A DNA stretch of 64,000 nucleotides from Centrapalus pauciflorus (GCA_020465985.1 JAANYP010004771.1:438932-502931); one strand, 5' to 3'; shown: positions 33,720-47,149, numbered from the stretch's first letter. A program made the numbers and translations. Notes: generated by a model from the letters alone, not told the origin.

Positions 33720-35695
33720 TTATCAAGTTTCTTGAAACGAATGTTCAAGTTTTTGTCTAGAATCTTTTTAATTTTGTCTAACACATGTTCGTTTTGTATA
33801 TATAATTGTTTTAGATCGATTTGAATTCTATGTATTTAAATTTCTAGTGTATTGATACATGAGATTGATTTATTGTGTTTTTGGTTTTAAATTGTGTTTA
33901 TCCTATGAGTCCAGTGAGTCGATGCTTTTCACCGGTGTATGAATAATAACTTGGAAAATGAAAACAAAAATCTGAAAACGTGAATTATCAAAATTTAAAA
34001 TTCAGTTATAAAATCGAAACAAAAAATCAAAATCAAAGTTTTTTTTTTTTGATCAGATTTTCACAAAACCCTTATTTTGATTGAAAATTTTCGTTAAAAA
34101 CTCCACAACTAAATGGGGCCTATCTTTCATCGGATGTTTTTAAAGCAATATTGTAAAACCATATTCATACACAAACACAAATCTTGATTTCTTGAAAACC
34201 ATACGGGACGGGATTGTGCCTTCATCTTGACCGTCCAAATATCCAATTCCACAAAAAACAACAGAGTATTTTTCTAAGCTTTAAAGTTTATCAGACGCAA
34301 GAACACGATCCAATTCCTTTCACCGCTTCACGCATTCGTGTTCAATCAATAATCACAACAACACAGGTAATGAGGTAAACCAATAACTCCGCCCCAAATA
34401 ATAAAAACAAAATATATATATAAAATAAAAACATTGGAAACAGATTCAATTCAATTTCTCCCCAATTTCTCGCCTCCTCACCCCCCATGACTTTTCTTGA
34501 ATCGAAGAACAAATTCCTGGTCCTCCCTACTAAACACAATAATATGGTAATTAAAGATCTAATTAAATTAATGCTTTCCCTACAAAACTTTAAGTTGGTT
34601 GGACCAGTCCCTTTGTAAAAATATTTACTTTTTTCCCTCAAAAAATTATAATCCAAACCAAACCCACCCCAAATTTCCTACCATTTTGATTTGATGTTCT
34701 TGATATCATCTCACTAAATTTTATCCTACACAGGTATTCACAAACCAATATATTTTTCAAAGTTTTGTATCATTAAGATCTGTTGTTGTGATGTTCTCTA
34801 GGGTTTGGTTTATTTTATTATTTTTGTCCTTTAGTTCAATCAGATGGTTTTGAAGGTTGTTTTCAATCTGGGAATTGGACTTTTTATGCAACATGTAATC
34901 CTTATCCTTTGCCCACGTTTATTTGTGTTTTCTGGGTTTCCCCCTTTTTTCTGATCCACTTTCCTAGCAGTTTTTAGGGATTTTGACTAGGTCAAGCTTG
35001 TATTGTTTTTATTGGAAGTGGGTTGTGAGCCAGTACTGGTTTGGTTTTGTTTATGTCGGTGATTATTCTGTAACCCTAAATTAATTGATTGATGTTTGCT
35101 GGGTGACTTTGGATTAGGTCAGGTTAGATCAGATCTGTAACCATTTAATTACTTTCATTTTGTGAATATATTTAGGGTTCATTGAAGTTCAGAACCATGT
35201 TCAATATCTGGGCCTGAACTGCATTTGGCCAAAGGGAGATTGCACCTTCTTTTGGGGTAAAGAATACCTATGTCCTATCGAAATTAATTTGTTTTAGTTT
35301 CATATTATGTATATATCACGATTGATGTGTTCCATTGTTGTGAGACTTCCAAGATTTTCTTAATATATTAAATGCGCTGTAAGATGCGCCGATGGATGAT
35401 GTTTGAATGTTATTGTGATCATGATTTATGAATGTAATTGTGTTCTTTAAGTTAGTGAGGACTAATATTATTGAACTTACCAGAAACTAAGATCAGCAGA
35501 AGATAAACGAAACTAAATGCATTATGAAAATGTTTTAATAACTTTGATCAGTTTGATGAACCATGTTGCATCCTCTTGTAAGAACACCAGTTGAACATAT
35601 ATTTTGTGTTTCTTAATTGTAATTGATTACAGTGCAGATAAATTATCCAGGATTTCAGTGAATCTTGAACAAGCATTTTTTGTGAAGCATTTTTC
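33720..35695 (+). promoter_or_regulatory. Upstream and leader region of the JMJ gene
   Basis: Likely to contain the promoter and a leader intron: a TACAG|ATAAATT-type context shortly before 35640 would suit a leader acceptor (ATTACAGTGCAG), but the leader exon could not be fixed. Pyrimidine-rich stretches lie at 34440-34500. A minus-strand frame at 34342-34656 was judged chance. Confidence 0.35.
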
Positions 35696-38600
35696 ATGAT
35701 GGGAACGGAACTCATCAGGCGTCACGTCAAAGAAGAGAGCATGGATATTCCGTCCATTCCGCCAGGGTTTGAGTCGCTTACAGCCTTCTCTCTGAAAAGG
35801 GTTGAGGATAGCAAAGTTGTGTCTATTCCCTCTGTCTCTGTGAGTGCTTCCAAACCGCAGCCGGTCAAGATGGAATCAGGGATTGAGCAGGATGACGAGG
35901 AGAAGATTAAGAGGTCGGTTAGACGTAGACCATGGATAAACCAAGGCCGACAAGATAGCAGTTCAGGGGATGATTCTGAATCCGACCAGGTTCATCTGTA
36001 AATACAGTTTTCTGTCAATTGTTGCTTTCTAGCATTCTTGTAATTTTGCTTGACTTGAGGGTAAATAATACAGAATCAAACTTCAAGCGGTCGTATGTCT
36101 AAGGGGGTTATTCGTGGATGTGAAGAGTGTGATAACTGCCAAAAGGTTATTCAATTTGATACACTTTGCTTTGTACTTTGAAGTGTGAATTATTGCATTT
36201 ATATAACTTGATTTAAAAACTTTTGTATTCAGGTCATTGCACGATGGCGTCCAGAAGAAGCCCGAATGCCTGATCTTCTTGAGGCCCCTGTATTTTACCC
36301 AAACGAAGAGGTATCTACCATTCTCTGTAGGCGATGTTCCTACCCTTATAAAGTTTGATTTGTGAGCGAACTTAACTGGTTTTCAGGAGTTTGAAGATAC
36401 TCTGAAGTACATTTCAAGCATACGTGAAAAAGCTGAAGCATATGGCATTTGCCGTATCGTGCCACCTTCATCATGGAAACCTCCATGTCCTCTTAAGGAA
36501 AAGAGCGTATGGGAAAGTTCCACATTTGCTACTCGCATCCAGAGAGTCGACAAGCTTCAGAATCGTGATTCGTTGAGCAAAATGTTTAGACCTAGTTGCC
36601 ATAAGAAAAGGAAAAAGAGAAGATGCATGAAATCTGGGTTAGATCAAAAGACTCATGGGTTAGATGCTGCAGCTCCTGTTAATCGGATGGTTCCTGAAGC
36701 TGGCTTTGGTTTCGAACCTGGTCCAAGGTTCACACTTAGAGAGTTTCAAAAGTATGCAGATGATTTCAAGAACCAGTATTTCAGAAGAAACGAAATGACT
36801 ACTGATAGACATGGCAATTCTATGAGTGAAGATCGGTGGGAACCCTCTTTAGAATATATAGAGGGTGAATATTGGCGTATGGTTGAGAGGCCTACTGAAG
36901 AAATCGAGGTATTAAGTATTACCTGTTCATCAATTTGACAAATATATGTTCCAAAACTGACCCTAAGACATTCTTTTTGCTTGATTGCTTATCCACCATA
37001 CTGAATGCTTATGCACATTATTTTTACATTCAAAATTGTAGCCAGATATTTTTATTGGAATTAGATAATTGGAAGAGATTAATATGTTTGTGATATTGGT
37101 TAAACTCATGATACACTGCTAGTTCAGCAAATGGCTTATTAACCCAATCTTTGCCCTGATTGCCTGATGCTTTCACATCCTCCGGTTGATATGATTTGTC
37201 TTGTGACAATGTAGGTGCTTTATGGTGCTGACTTGGAAACTGGTACCTTTGGTAGCGGGTTTCCGAAAGAGCCTTGCCAAGTTTCAGGGTCAGACGAAAT
37301 GTACATCAAATCTGGTTGGAACTTGAATAACTTTCCAAGGCTTCCAGGGTCACTACTCTCGTATGAGGGCAGTGATATATCTGGTGTTCTGGTCCCTTGG
37401 TTGTACATCGGAATGTGCTTTTCATCATTTTGTTGGGTGAGCAGATATTGCTTTCTATTTCCGTGTGGACTCTTTTAACATCTCTATTCAACATCAGATG
37501 TATTGAGATTTAATTGTTTTTTTTCTTGTTGTCTCTTCCTTTTTGACTCTCTTTTTAAGAACAGCATGTTGAAGACCATCATCTATATTCAATGAATTAC
37601 ATGCATTTCGGTGCTTCAAAGATGTGGTATGGGGTACCGGGCAAAGATGCCATTAAATTGGAGGCCGCTATGAGAAAACATTTGCCTGATCTTTTTGCGG
37701 AACAACCAGACTTGCTTCACAAACTGGTGAGAAATATTATTTTAATGTTTGTGATATTTGAGTAATAGTAAATTAGTAATTGATCATATGATTTTTGGTT
37801 GTAACGAGCCTAATGACTAATGAAAAATGCACACATCAACTGGCTTCTTGCAATGGCTATTAACCAACACATCGGTCATTGCAAGGCCCTAGGTATTGTT
37901 TTTGAATTATACTTTTGCCATTTCGGCTATTAGAAGTTCACTGTATCTAGGGGTGTAAAGGTGCCGAGCTTGGTTCACACACAAAGCTCGAGGTTGACCA
38001 CTAGTTTATTCATTTATTATGTATATTTATCTTTTAATCAACTTTATAATATACAAAAATATATATTACATATTTTTGTTATGTAATTTATATATATTAC
38101 ACATATTTACTTATTAATTAATAAATATTTATTTAAGGCTCGTTTAGGCTCGCGAGCCTAAATGAACTCGATATGTGAAGTTCTGGCTCAAGCTTGTTTA
38201 TTTAATAAGCACAAATTTAGGCTCGAGCTTGTTTAAGTCGAGCTTTTAACGAGTCGAACTCGAGGAGCTCACGAGTAGCGCAACTCACTTAAACATCTAC
38301 TATTTGATCTATATCTTCTTAGTGTGTTGACCAATTGGCCCATGAAAGTCAGTTTGTTGGCAAATAGTTAATTATAACTTAGAAACTTCAAGAAAAATTA
38401 AAAGGGTTAAAACCGTACAATAACCTACTTTTAAAAAATTACGGATATGGCACGCCTACTTTTTTTTATTATCAATATGGTACTTTAATTCTGTTCCTAT
38501 ACCAATATCTTCGTTTCTACGTGATAGAGCATGGTTTTACATGCAAACCCGGGCTCTGTTACAAATATGGTCATACCGGTATTGAAAACTGAAGTAGACT

Positions 38601-41600
38601 TACCATATTGGCAATAAAAAGGTAGACGTCCCACATGGGTGATTTTTAACTCTATTGGTATGAAGAAACTGGGCTTTGTTACAAATATGACCATATCAGT
38701 ATGGAAAACTGAAGTAGACGTACCATATTGACATTTAAAAAGTGGACGTACCATATCGGTAATTTTTAAAAGGTAGGTTGCTATTGTATGACTTAACCCA
38801 AATAAAAATGTTGCAACACTAACGGGACGCTTAGACAGTTTCTTTTGCCTCTTGAATGGATTGTGAGATTTTTAAGATGTTAGCTTTGATGCTCTTTTAA
38901 AAGTAAAGAAATAAAAATAGTCTCAACTCAATTATGTTTTAGTATGTGGAGATTGTGAGCTGTAGTGAAATTGTTATCTGTACTCAGGTCACACAACTTT
39001 CTCCAGCCATACTGAAGTCCGAAGGAGTGCCTGTGTTCCGCTGCATCCAGAATCCAGGAGAGTTTATTCTGACCTTTCCTCGAGCATATCATTCAGGCTT
39101 CAACTGCGGTTTCAACTGTGCAGAGGCTGTGAACGTAGCTCCAGTTGACTGGTTGCCTCATGGGCATAACGCCATCGAGCTATATCGTGAGCAGGCACGG
39201 AGAACTTCTATTTCTCATGATAAACTGTTGCTTGGAGCTGCAAGAGATGCTGTAAAAGCTCATTGGGAACTTAATTTACTTAGGAAGAACACACCCGATA
39301 ACCTAAGATGGAAGGATGTTTGCGGAAAGGATGGGATATTATCCCAAACACTTAAGGTAATTTTCCTACTATCAGTTTCAGAATCAAGAATTGCTCATAC
39401 CGCCAAAAGTCAAACCTTACCACTTTGGACAAAGGAATTGTGCATGTTCAGATTTTTTTTGAAATAAATTGAGCAATTTAGTGGGCATACCGCTTAATGA
39501 CCATAACATTCTTGGCACATTGTTTTCTGCATAGGCACGTGTAGAAATTGAGCGTGTGAGGAGGGACTTTCTTTGCAACACTACCCAGGCATTGAAAATG
39601 GAAGCAACTTTCGACGCTACAAGTGAGAGAGAATGTAGTGTTTGCAATTTTGATTTGCATCTATCGGCTGCAGGTTGTCACCATTGTTCACCTGATAAGT
39701 ATTCATGCTTAAATCACGCGAAACAGTTTTGCTCTTGTGCATGGGGCTCAAAGTTTTTTCTTTTCCGCTATGACATCAAAGATCTAACTATTTTGGTCGA
39801 AGCATTGGAGGGAAAATTGAGTGCTATATACAGATGGGCAAAGCTCGATCTTGGACTTGCTCTGTCTTCCTACGCATCTAAAGATAGCTCACGCTCCTTG
39901 GGACTTGACAGTAGACAATCACCTGCCAAAGAGGTGAGTTCGGCATCACCTGTTGCTTCTTTGAGAGAGCAAAACAGACGAGAGAGGGTACTAGAGTTCT
40001 TGAACTCAACTAGGCTTGGTGGTAAGATGGGTTCAAACTTTACAAAGGAATCATCAATGTCACATGACTCTTTGCGGAGAGATGGAACAACTAAATCAAG
40101 TTCTATGGGCAAGAAAGAACCCTCGCCTGTGAGGGGTGATAATGTTATACTGCTTAGTGATGATCAGGGTGAGGACTTGTCCTTGCAACTTAATCCAGCC
40201 GTCATGACTGATTCAGTTTCGGGGTGCATCAGAGGTGAAAATCAGGAGAAAAATGATGCCAATGATCCCCACCCCGAAAACCTTTCTTGCCACAGAGTTT
40301 TGTCAAAAAATGCAGCTCCCTCAAACAAAAGAACTCAGGATCTCTTAAGTAACAAAGAGTCGGGTAACTTCAATGGTGAAAATACCGGTGTGGTGTCACA
40401 GCAAATTCTGAAATGTGGCAGTGGAATACATAACGAGGAGAAAATGGTAATTATTGGATTATATGCGAACACAAGGCCGGCAGATAATATACAAATTGCA
40501 TCAGGAAGGCCGTCTTGCACCCAAACCAAACCGAAAAGATGCAATCCCCAGAAAGGTCCTCGTATAGCAAAAGTTGTCCGAAGGATAAACTGCCATGTCG
40601 AGCCTCTGGACTATGGGTTGGTACAATCGGGAAAGTTTTGGTGCGACAGCCATGCCATTTACCCAAAAGGTACTATAAATCACACGATAAAGCTTGTAGC
40701 AATTAATGTTTTTCTCTTGAAGATTGTAAGCTTTGAATATTGTTTTTGCAGGTTTTCGAAGTCGGGTTAAATACATAAACGTTTCGGATCCTACAGATAT
40801 GTGCTACTATGTTTCAGAAATTCTTGATGCAGGGAAGAATAGGCCTCTATTTATGGTAATTGAGAGAATCATCTATGACTTACGTCCAGCCACACTGAAT
40901 TGGGATTTGTCTGATCAAAATCAAAACTAATATCTTATAAGAGTTAGAATTGAGAACCGGATAAGAATATGGCAGTCAGTTCTGCTTTTCTAACATCTTG
41001 GTGAAAGACGAAACTGTGAACCAAAGTTTATCTTTTTGATGGTCTATTATTACAGATTCTTTGTTTTATTTGCTAAGGTGTTTTTTGAACGCATTATAGG
41101 AATCATCGAAGAAGTGTACATGCTTACATAAAGTATGGTAGTAGAAACTAGGGGTGTAAACGAGCCAAGCCTGAGCCTGTCAAAGCTCGAGCTCGGCTTG
41201 TTTAAAAGTATCAGGCTCGGGCTCGGCTCGTTTCGAGCTCTGGTAGAAACGTATTGTCTTATAAAAAATCAAGAAATATATATACTTGTTAAGGTTCTGG
41301 TTTAATTGGATTTGAATCAAACCAAGAATGGAATTTTCGTTGGTACAACTACAAGAACTGACGTTGGGATCATATGCAGTCGGTTCTGGTTTTTCCCAAG
41401 TTGGTTACTTGGTTTGGCATCGTTCTATGGTCCAGGCCGACTTATGTATGCCCCTCTATCAACTGCAAACTTTTTGGTCGAATTAGTTTATGAATTATAT
41501 TCTGATTGTACCGTGATGGTTTAACACTTTGACACACTGTGCTCATGGACTAAAATAAGGCAAATCTATGACGTTGAAAGTCACATAAAATTACATCTTG

Positions 41601-42268
41601 AGCTGATGAAAGCGCACTTGTCTTCTCCCAGGTTTCGTTGGAGAACCAGCCAAACGAAGTATTTATTCATTTATCAGCCACGAGATGTTGGGAAATGATC
41701 AGAGAGAGAGTTAATTATGAGATATCGAAGCAACATAAGTTGAGAAAATCAAATCTTCCTCCTTTGCAGCCCCCTGGGAGTCTCGATGGCATGGAAATGT
41801 TTGGGTTTTCCTCACCTTCCATCTTGCAGGTAAACTTGCAAACCTGAAAACTGCAATAGCTTTCATTTCATTACCAAGGAATTATAGATATTTAATTAGT
41901 AGGTCCACCAGCCCACCTTTTAACATTCTGTATGATAAAATGCATCTTAACTAATTGGTACTATGTCGTTCTGATAGGGCATTCAGTCGATGGATCGACA
42001 TCGGGTATGCACCGAGTACTGGGAATCACTGCCTTTTCACTCTCAACCCCACAATGAAGGCGAGGGTTCATCGCTACAGGCTCAGGAACAAAACGATCCC
42101 AGTGCTGCCAGAAACAACATTGATACAGTTATCTTGGGGTTGTTCAGAAAGGCAAACTTGGAGGAGCTAAAGGCATTCTTGAGTGTTTTGAGTACCAATG
42201 ATTCAGCTGGCGATAAACAAGGGGTAATAAGACTTGTCAATGAAGAGATTCTCAAACGCTCCAAATGA
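35696..42268 (+). CDS. JMJ18: JMJ14/15/18-type histone H3K4 demethylase (KDM5 group)
   Basis: Exons: 35696-35989, 36074-36145, 36233-36310, 36387-36908, 37215-37436, 37565-37726, 38988-39356, 39535-40669, 40752-40855, 41632-41829 and 41978-42268. They join in phase to 1148 aa, longer than Arabidopsis JMJ14 (954 aa). A second ATG at 35699 would give the family start MGTEL. Domains in order: JmjN (about 133-180, MPDLLEAPVFYPNEEEF); JmjC with iron ligands H397, E399 (HVEDHH) and H485 (AYHSGF); C5HC2 zinc finger (about 607-643); a long variable region; FYRN (about 925-975, LDYGLVQSGKFWCDSHAIYPKG) and FYRC (about 980-1030). The family removes methyl groups from H3K4 using Fe(II) and 2-oxoglutarate, in the nucleus; Arabidopsis JMJ14/15/18 act on flowering time. 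Which of the three is the orthologue is not settled. Confidence 0.92.
37948..38300. mobile_element. hAT-like repeat fragment in JMJ intron 6
   Basis: Starts TAGGGGTGTAAAGGTGCCGAG and contains GGCTCGAGCTTG and TTTAGGCTCG words, a family seen again at 41149. The right terminus and target duplication could not be found, so the edge is approximate. It is one of two insertions in this 1261-bp intron. Confidence 0.5.
38404..38799. mobile_element. Fold-back MITE with an internal duplication in JMJ intron 6
   Basis: Ends GGGTTAAAACCGTACAATA and (reverse) GGGTTAAGTCATACAATA pair for about 45 bp into ACGGATATGG/ACCGATATGG. Inside, a unit of about 125 bp (GTTACAAATATGGTCATA... and GTTACAAATATGACCATA...) is repeated twice in tandem. 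Non-coding; the chance minus-strand frame here simply reflects the duplication. Confidence 0.7.
41141..41250. mobile_element. Short hAT-like insertion in JMJ intron 9
   Basis: The 94-bp body (41149-41242) starts TAGGGGTGTAAACGAGCC and ends GGCTCGTTTCGAGCTCTG. An 8-bp duplication GTAGAAAC is exact at 41141-41148 and 41243-41250. The right end lacks the expected CACCCCTA, although AACGAGCC/GGCTCGTT still pair. Confidence 0.65.
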
Positions 42269-42994
42269 CAACGCGTAAAGATTTCTTGTTCCATTCACTT
42301 TGTAAATCCTTTGATCTATTTTATTTTAGTTACTGGCAGTCAGGCACTGCTTCATAGTCGGGGTTTTTTTCCTCCGATTCATCTAACCTGCTTGTTCTTG
42401 GCGTAGGGTTTTTTTTTGGTAGAGGTTTAATATGTAGAGAGGAACCGGTAAGTGTCGGGAGGATCTTTGTTTTTGTTTATTTCTGGGATTAACATTCATT
42501 TAGTAGCTGATTAAAGAAAACCAAGATTCATTTTTGAGGTTTCTATGGTTGTTATTGTTGCCAACCCCATCCAAAAAAAAGGTTAATTGACATTTTTTTT
42601 TTCTTGTAATTATATGATTGGTCAACAAAGACATGTCAACAATTAACAGGGACGTGTAATTAGGATAAAAACTGAATAGGAACTAAACCATAAACATGTA
42701 AGCTTCTTTGAATTGAAGATACAAATACAAAAGGAGGTCGGTTCATTGTAGTTTGAGTGAAAGTCTAGAATACTATGGAAGGTAAATGTAGTCACAAACC
42801 AACCATTTATCCGTACTGACTGGCTTTATCGAGTTTGAAACCAAGGTAGCAAAAAATTAAAATAAACCAAATTGACAAAACTAGCTGGTTTGAAGCTTTT
42901 ATCAACATATGTGATATGTAAATAAAAGAACCAAATGTTATTATGACTTGATATGTCATAAGTTTCCACCGGTTTTTTTAAGTGTTTTTGATCA

Positions 42995-43300
42995 TTTAAC
43001 TTTTAAAATTGTCACATTTAACCACTAAACTATTTTTTGTCCTGATTTAGCCACTAAACTTTAGTTTATTGTCCTATTTTGGAAAAAATGAATAAACTAA
43101 TGGCTAAATCGGTACAAAATATGATAGTTTAGTGACTAAATCGGGACAATTTTCAATGGTTAAATCGGTAAAAAAAAAGTTTAGTGGCTAAATATATATA
43201 CAAAATATAGTTCAGTGGCTAAATCGGGACAAAAAATAGTTTAATGACTAAAAAAAAATATGAAAGTTGGATGGTCAACAAGAAACTTAACCCTTTTTAA
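42995..43300. repeat. Tandem/inverted repeat of TTTAGTGGCTAAATCGG words
   Basis: At least five variants of AGTTTAGTG(G/A)CTAAATCGGGACA in plus orientation, preceded by their inverse (TTTAGCCACTAAACT) near 43025-43070. Starts and ends near GTCACA / AACTTAACCC. Probably a decayed fold-back element; non-coding. Confidence 0.55.
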
Positions 43301-43390
43301 AAAGTTAATTAAAATAATGAGAACTTATGTTTCTAAACAAACTCTAATGAAATTATGTATCAAACACATTTATGGATCAAAAGAAGCTAA

Positions 43391-43758
43391 TGTTGCGTTT
43401 AGTTAACGAAAACTAGCAATTTTTCAACTTCAGTTTTCAAGTTGTAGTTTTTAGAAAAACACAAGGGTTTCTATGAAAATCGAAAACTTGTTTAGATGAT
43501 GAAGTTTTAGTTTTGAGAAAAATAAGATGGGTGATTATAAAATAAAAAAATAGGATAGGTGATGAAAAAGTAAGAGAGAGAAAGAGAGTATTGTAAAGAA
43601 ATAGGGTAGATAGTAAAAAAGTAAGAGAAAGAATATGAAAAGTGGTATTTTAAAAAGTGAAATGAAAATTTATGAAAATGTTGTTAAGTAAACAAGTTTT
43701 CATTTTTGTTGAAAAGTGAGATGGAAATTTTGAAAATTTTCGAGAACTAAACGCACCC
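43391..43758. mobile_element. MITE, TAA target site
   Basis: 368 bp, flanked by TAA at 43388-43390 and 43759-43761. Ends TGTTGCGTTTAGTTAACG and (reverse) GGGTGCGTTTAGTTCTCG are inverted repeats. The purine-rich interior carries a tandem AATAGGATAGGTGA / AATAGGGTAGATAG unit. Confidence 0.75.
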
Positions 43759-43814
43759 TAAAGTTGTTAAAAACTTCAAAATTCTGAATGAATATGCTCG
43801 GTATATATAAAAAA

Positions 43815-44128
43815 TGGTTAATATTGGAAATTTTTTATCATTTTCACGATTAAGTCCTTAAAATTTTTTTTCCCGATTGTTTAAGTCCCTAAACTATTTT
43901 TGTATTATTCAAAAGTATATAATTTTGACCGGCTACCAGATGAGTAGGTAAAACACAACCAATAAAACAAAAGGTTTAGGGACTTAATCGCTAAAACATG
44001 TAAAGATAGTGAGTTTTTTGAATAAGACAAAAATAGTTAAGAGATTTATATAATCGGAAAAAAAGTTTAGGGACTTAATCACAAAATTAACTAAAGAAAG
44101 TTAATAAGGTTTTTTCAATATTAACCCT
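43815..44128. mobile_element. MITE, family A copy 2
   Basis: Same family as 9452-9765: GGTTAATATTGGAAA start, TTTTTTCAATATTAACCC end, and the core CGGCTACCAGATGAGTAGG followed by TAAAACACAACCAATAAAAC. The two copies differ by scattered substitutions and small indels. Confidence 0.7.
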
Positions 44129-45468
44129 ATAAAAAAAAACGTTAGATTTAATACAAAAGATATAAAAATATAAACATAATCATCTTGCGTTTTTTATGAG
44201 GTCAGTAAAAAATGTTTTATCTTCAGATCTTCAAACTCAAGATTGTTAGAAAGATGGAAACTTTTTGCCAAGCCATATATTTGAATCGTCACGAGATGCA
44301 TGCTTGCTTGAGTTGTAATCAAACACACGAAACACCATTTTAAACATAGCTAGATCCTTCTATATATGCTAACCTTTTGGAATGGCCAAGTGTTATTTGG
44401 TTGTTGGACCATAATAAAAACAAGTTAAAGTATTTGTACAGCTAGTGTAACAACCAGCATAAATCTTGATTAGGTGCATGTAATTTTCTTATTGGTCCAA
44501 TTATTTAATATTGTTGAGTTGGATTCATTATAACCGAGAATTTTGACACGTTGGTCTCCAATTGAATGATTACGTGGCATGTTGAGCTTACTAGCTTAGT
44601 TCATGATCATCTTGCTCATTCAATTCTCTCTTTGCTTTGCTGCTTGGGTTTAATATCTGAATCTGATATTGGGTTGACTAAATGACTTTTATTTAGAATA
44701 AATTAATAATCGTTATGTTCCAGTTTGGCCAACGAGCTTTTAAAATGTAATATTAAATTAATATTATCGGTTTAATTAAACCCAATAATTAAGCAGAAAC
44801 ACATCAAATACATCATCATCATCCCAAGTTGGAAGCAAGTTTGACATGTCAAATTCTTCAATTTAAGTGTAGATGGCTGGAAGTTTGAATCTTCTTATAT
44901 GTCAATTATGAAACTAAAATGACATTATTTATTTCAATATATTATATGATTCCTCATGATATTTTGATAAATTATATTATCTTCATGCAATTTACATTGT
45001 TTCATGATATAATGTTACATTAAAGTATCATCATTTCTTAATATTTATTTATATTTATTATTATCAAAATTTAGTTTTAGAAAATTTTATAACCATCAAC
45101 CACATGAGATTATCGTTAATTCAAAATAGTTATAAGTCTAAATTTAAAAGAAAAAAATATTAACACATGAATTGAATTAATATTTAAACTAAAATTTTCT
45201 TAATCTCAAAATTAGTATTGCAGAAAACCTAAAGATTATCAAAGATGTTTTTAATTTGGTAGAGCATTTTAAATATGTTTTTGTTTGTACACTCCAACTT
45301 TATACGGATCAAATATTTTTATAAACCATATGCATATCAGGAGACAAGAATCATTGTACTTTTAAGAAGTTTTTCTAAATATTATCAAATACTAACGAGT
45401 TTTGATGTTTTTGCGACCAAATTAATCGAGATGTGTGATAGTAAAATTATTTAAAAAGAAACAAAAAT

Positions 45469-45471
<3 letters not shown>
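44129..45471. other. Intergenic AT-rich sequence, no feature seen
   Basis: No coding bias, RNA gene or repeat recognised. Confidence 0.4.

Positions 45472-45539
<68 letters not shown>
45472..45539. repeat. (TA)34 microsatellite
   Basis: 68 bp of uninterrupted AT/TA dinucleotides. Confidence 0.95.
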
Positions 45540-45541
<2 letters not shown>

Positions 45542-46119
45542 AATTGAATCTCATCATACTAATTTAATTAGTGATTTAAGACATAGAACCTATGATAAAC
45601 TTTGGAGCTCATTACACAGAAACATTCTTATTGACTTTGAATTACATTATTTATATCATTTATATTAATTGTTGGACCGGTGGTTAGATACTAAAAACAT
45701 ATATAGATACCTACTTTTCTATTAATCAATTAACTTTTATGAATTGATTTTAGCAATAAAAAATGATGTGAATTACAAAATAAAGAAAAAAAAAAGAAGT
45801 TGCGTACATACATTTCCAAATGCTTACTTCAAAGTTCAAAATTAATTAAGCTTGAATCAATCGGTAACCGAATTAATTAATTATTTGAAGTAAGTTTGGT
45901 AGGATTTGACAACTAATTGCTAACTTGACAATGCATAAGCTAGGTCTACAAATGTGTATGTAATTAAGTATAGTGGGAATACTCATCGTTTCCTAATCTT
46001 ATCTTTCAGACCACGTTAGCGCCACATCAAATTTCTCTTTCCATTCATTTAGTCTTTGTATCTTTTAAAATGATGGAATACCTATCATTCAATCCCAATT
46101 ATTTATAAACTTTTAGAGA

Positions 46120-46137
46120 GGGGGGGGGGGGGGGGGG
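46120..46137 (+). repeat. G18 homopolymer
   Basis: Eighteen consecutive G followed by CGTTTGGTCGGGG. The CGTTTGGT that follows is like the terminus of several MITEs here, so the run may be an expanded GGGG terminus. No matching right end was found. Confidence 0.85.
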
Positions 46138-47149
46138 CGTTTGGTCGGGGCCGGATGTGATGGGATGGTGTTCCCTACGGGGTGTAACCTATGTGGCAAT
46201 CCCGATAATGCTCAGGATGACCATTCCGTTAAACCTAATTTTGTATACACACACATACATGTATCTGTGTGTTAACATATGTACAAGTCCAAGTCATTAC
46301 ATAAACAACAGTAAATTATTATTAATGAAATATTATCTATGTAATGCATGATTAGGTATCAAATTATTAATACACGTTTCGTTCCTTTAATGTTGCTATA
46401 GATTTTAATGAATGTTAATTAAGAATTGAATTAATTATAGACCAAAATGAATTTTACTTATTCTTTATAACTTTTCTTTCCACAAACATAATTAAAAACG
46501 TACTTTCCTTTTTCTTCAAGATTTCATTTAAGTTGATCGTTAGTAAGCATTAATATATGATGCATATTTATGTTTTATGTATTTTTATACTAAAAGTCTA
46601 TCCTTTCAATATAATGATAAATAATATTTATTTGTATTCAATGTATATCCATACAAAAATTTTCAAAAGATATTTATAATGGTATTGTATAGGATGATTT
46701 GTATTATCATGATATAAATTAAATATGTAGCATTTGACAACTATTTGGTTATCTTGCATAATTAAAACAATCATCAAACTGGTGCTGTTTGATTTCTTGA
46801 GATGTAAATTGTCTAATATCTAATTCCATTTTTGATTGACGAGAGGTGGTTTTGAAAGTCTGATAAGATATTCACTAAAACCGTTTGATTTGTAACTTAA
46901 AGAATGTCTCGTAATATGTTATCTATCAATTTTAAATTTATAAATAAAAATAATAGTATTTAAAATATATTTCTAACCAATCATTTTTATTTGTTTAGTC
47001 TCACCGATTTAAACAAAGAATCCGATTGACTTTTGACTTCAATAAAGGTTTTGAATACCTTTATCAAATCGTCTCAGATCTAGATGTTTTATTTGTTCAG
47101 TCTCACCGTTTTATGTTTGCTAGAGATATTCGATTAGTATTACTTGGTT
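46138..47149. other. Intergenic AT-rich sequence
   Basis: After a GC-richer 70 bp next to the G run, nothing but AT-rich non-coding sequence was seen. Confidence 0.4.

Noticed and set aside
34342..34656. 104-codon minus-strand frame
   Set aside because: Lies antisense in the likely JMJ upstream region, low complexity and hydrophobic without family similarity.
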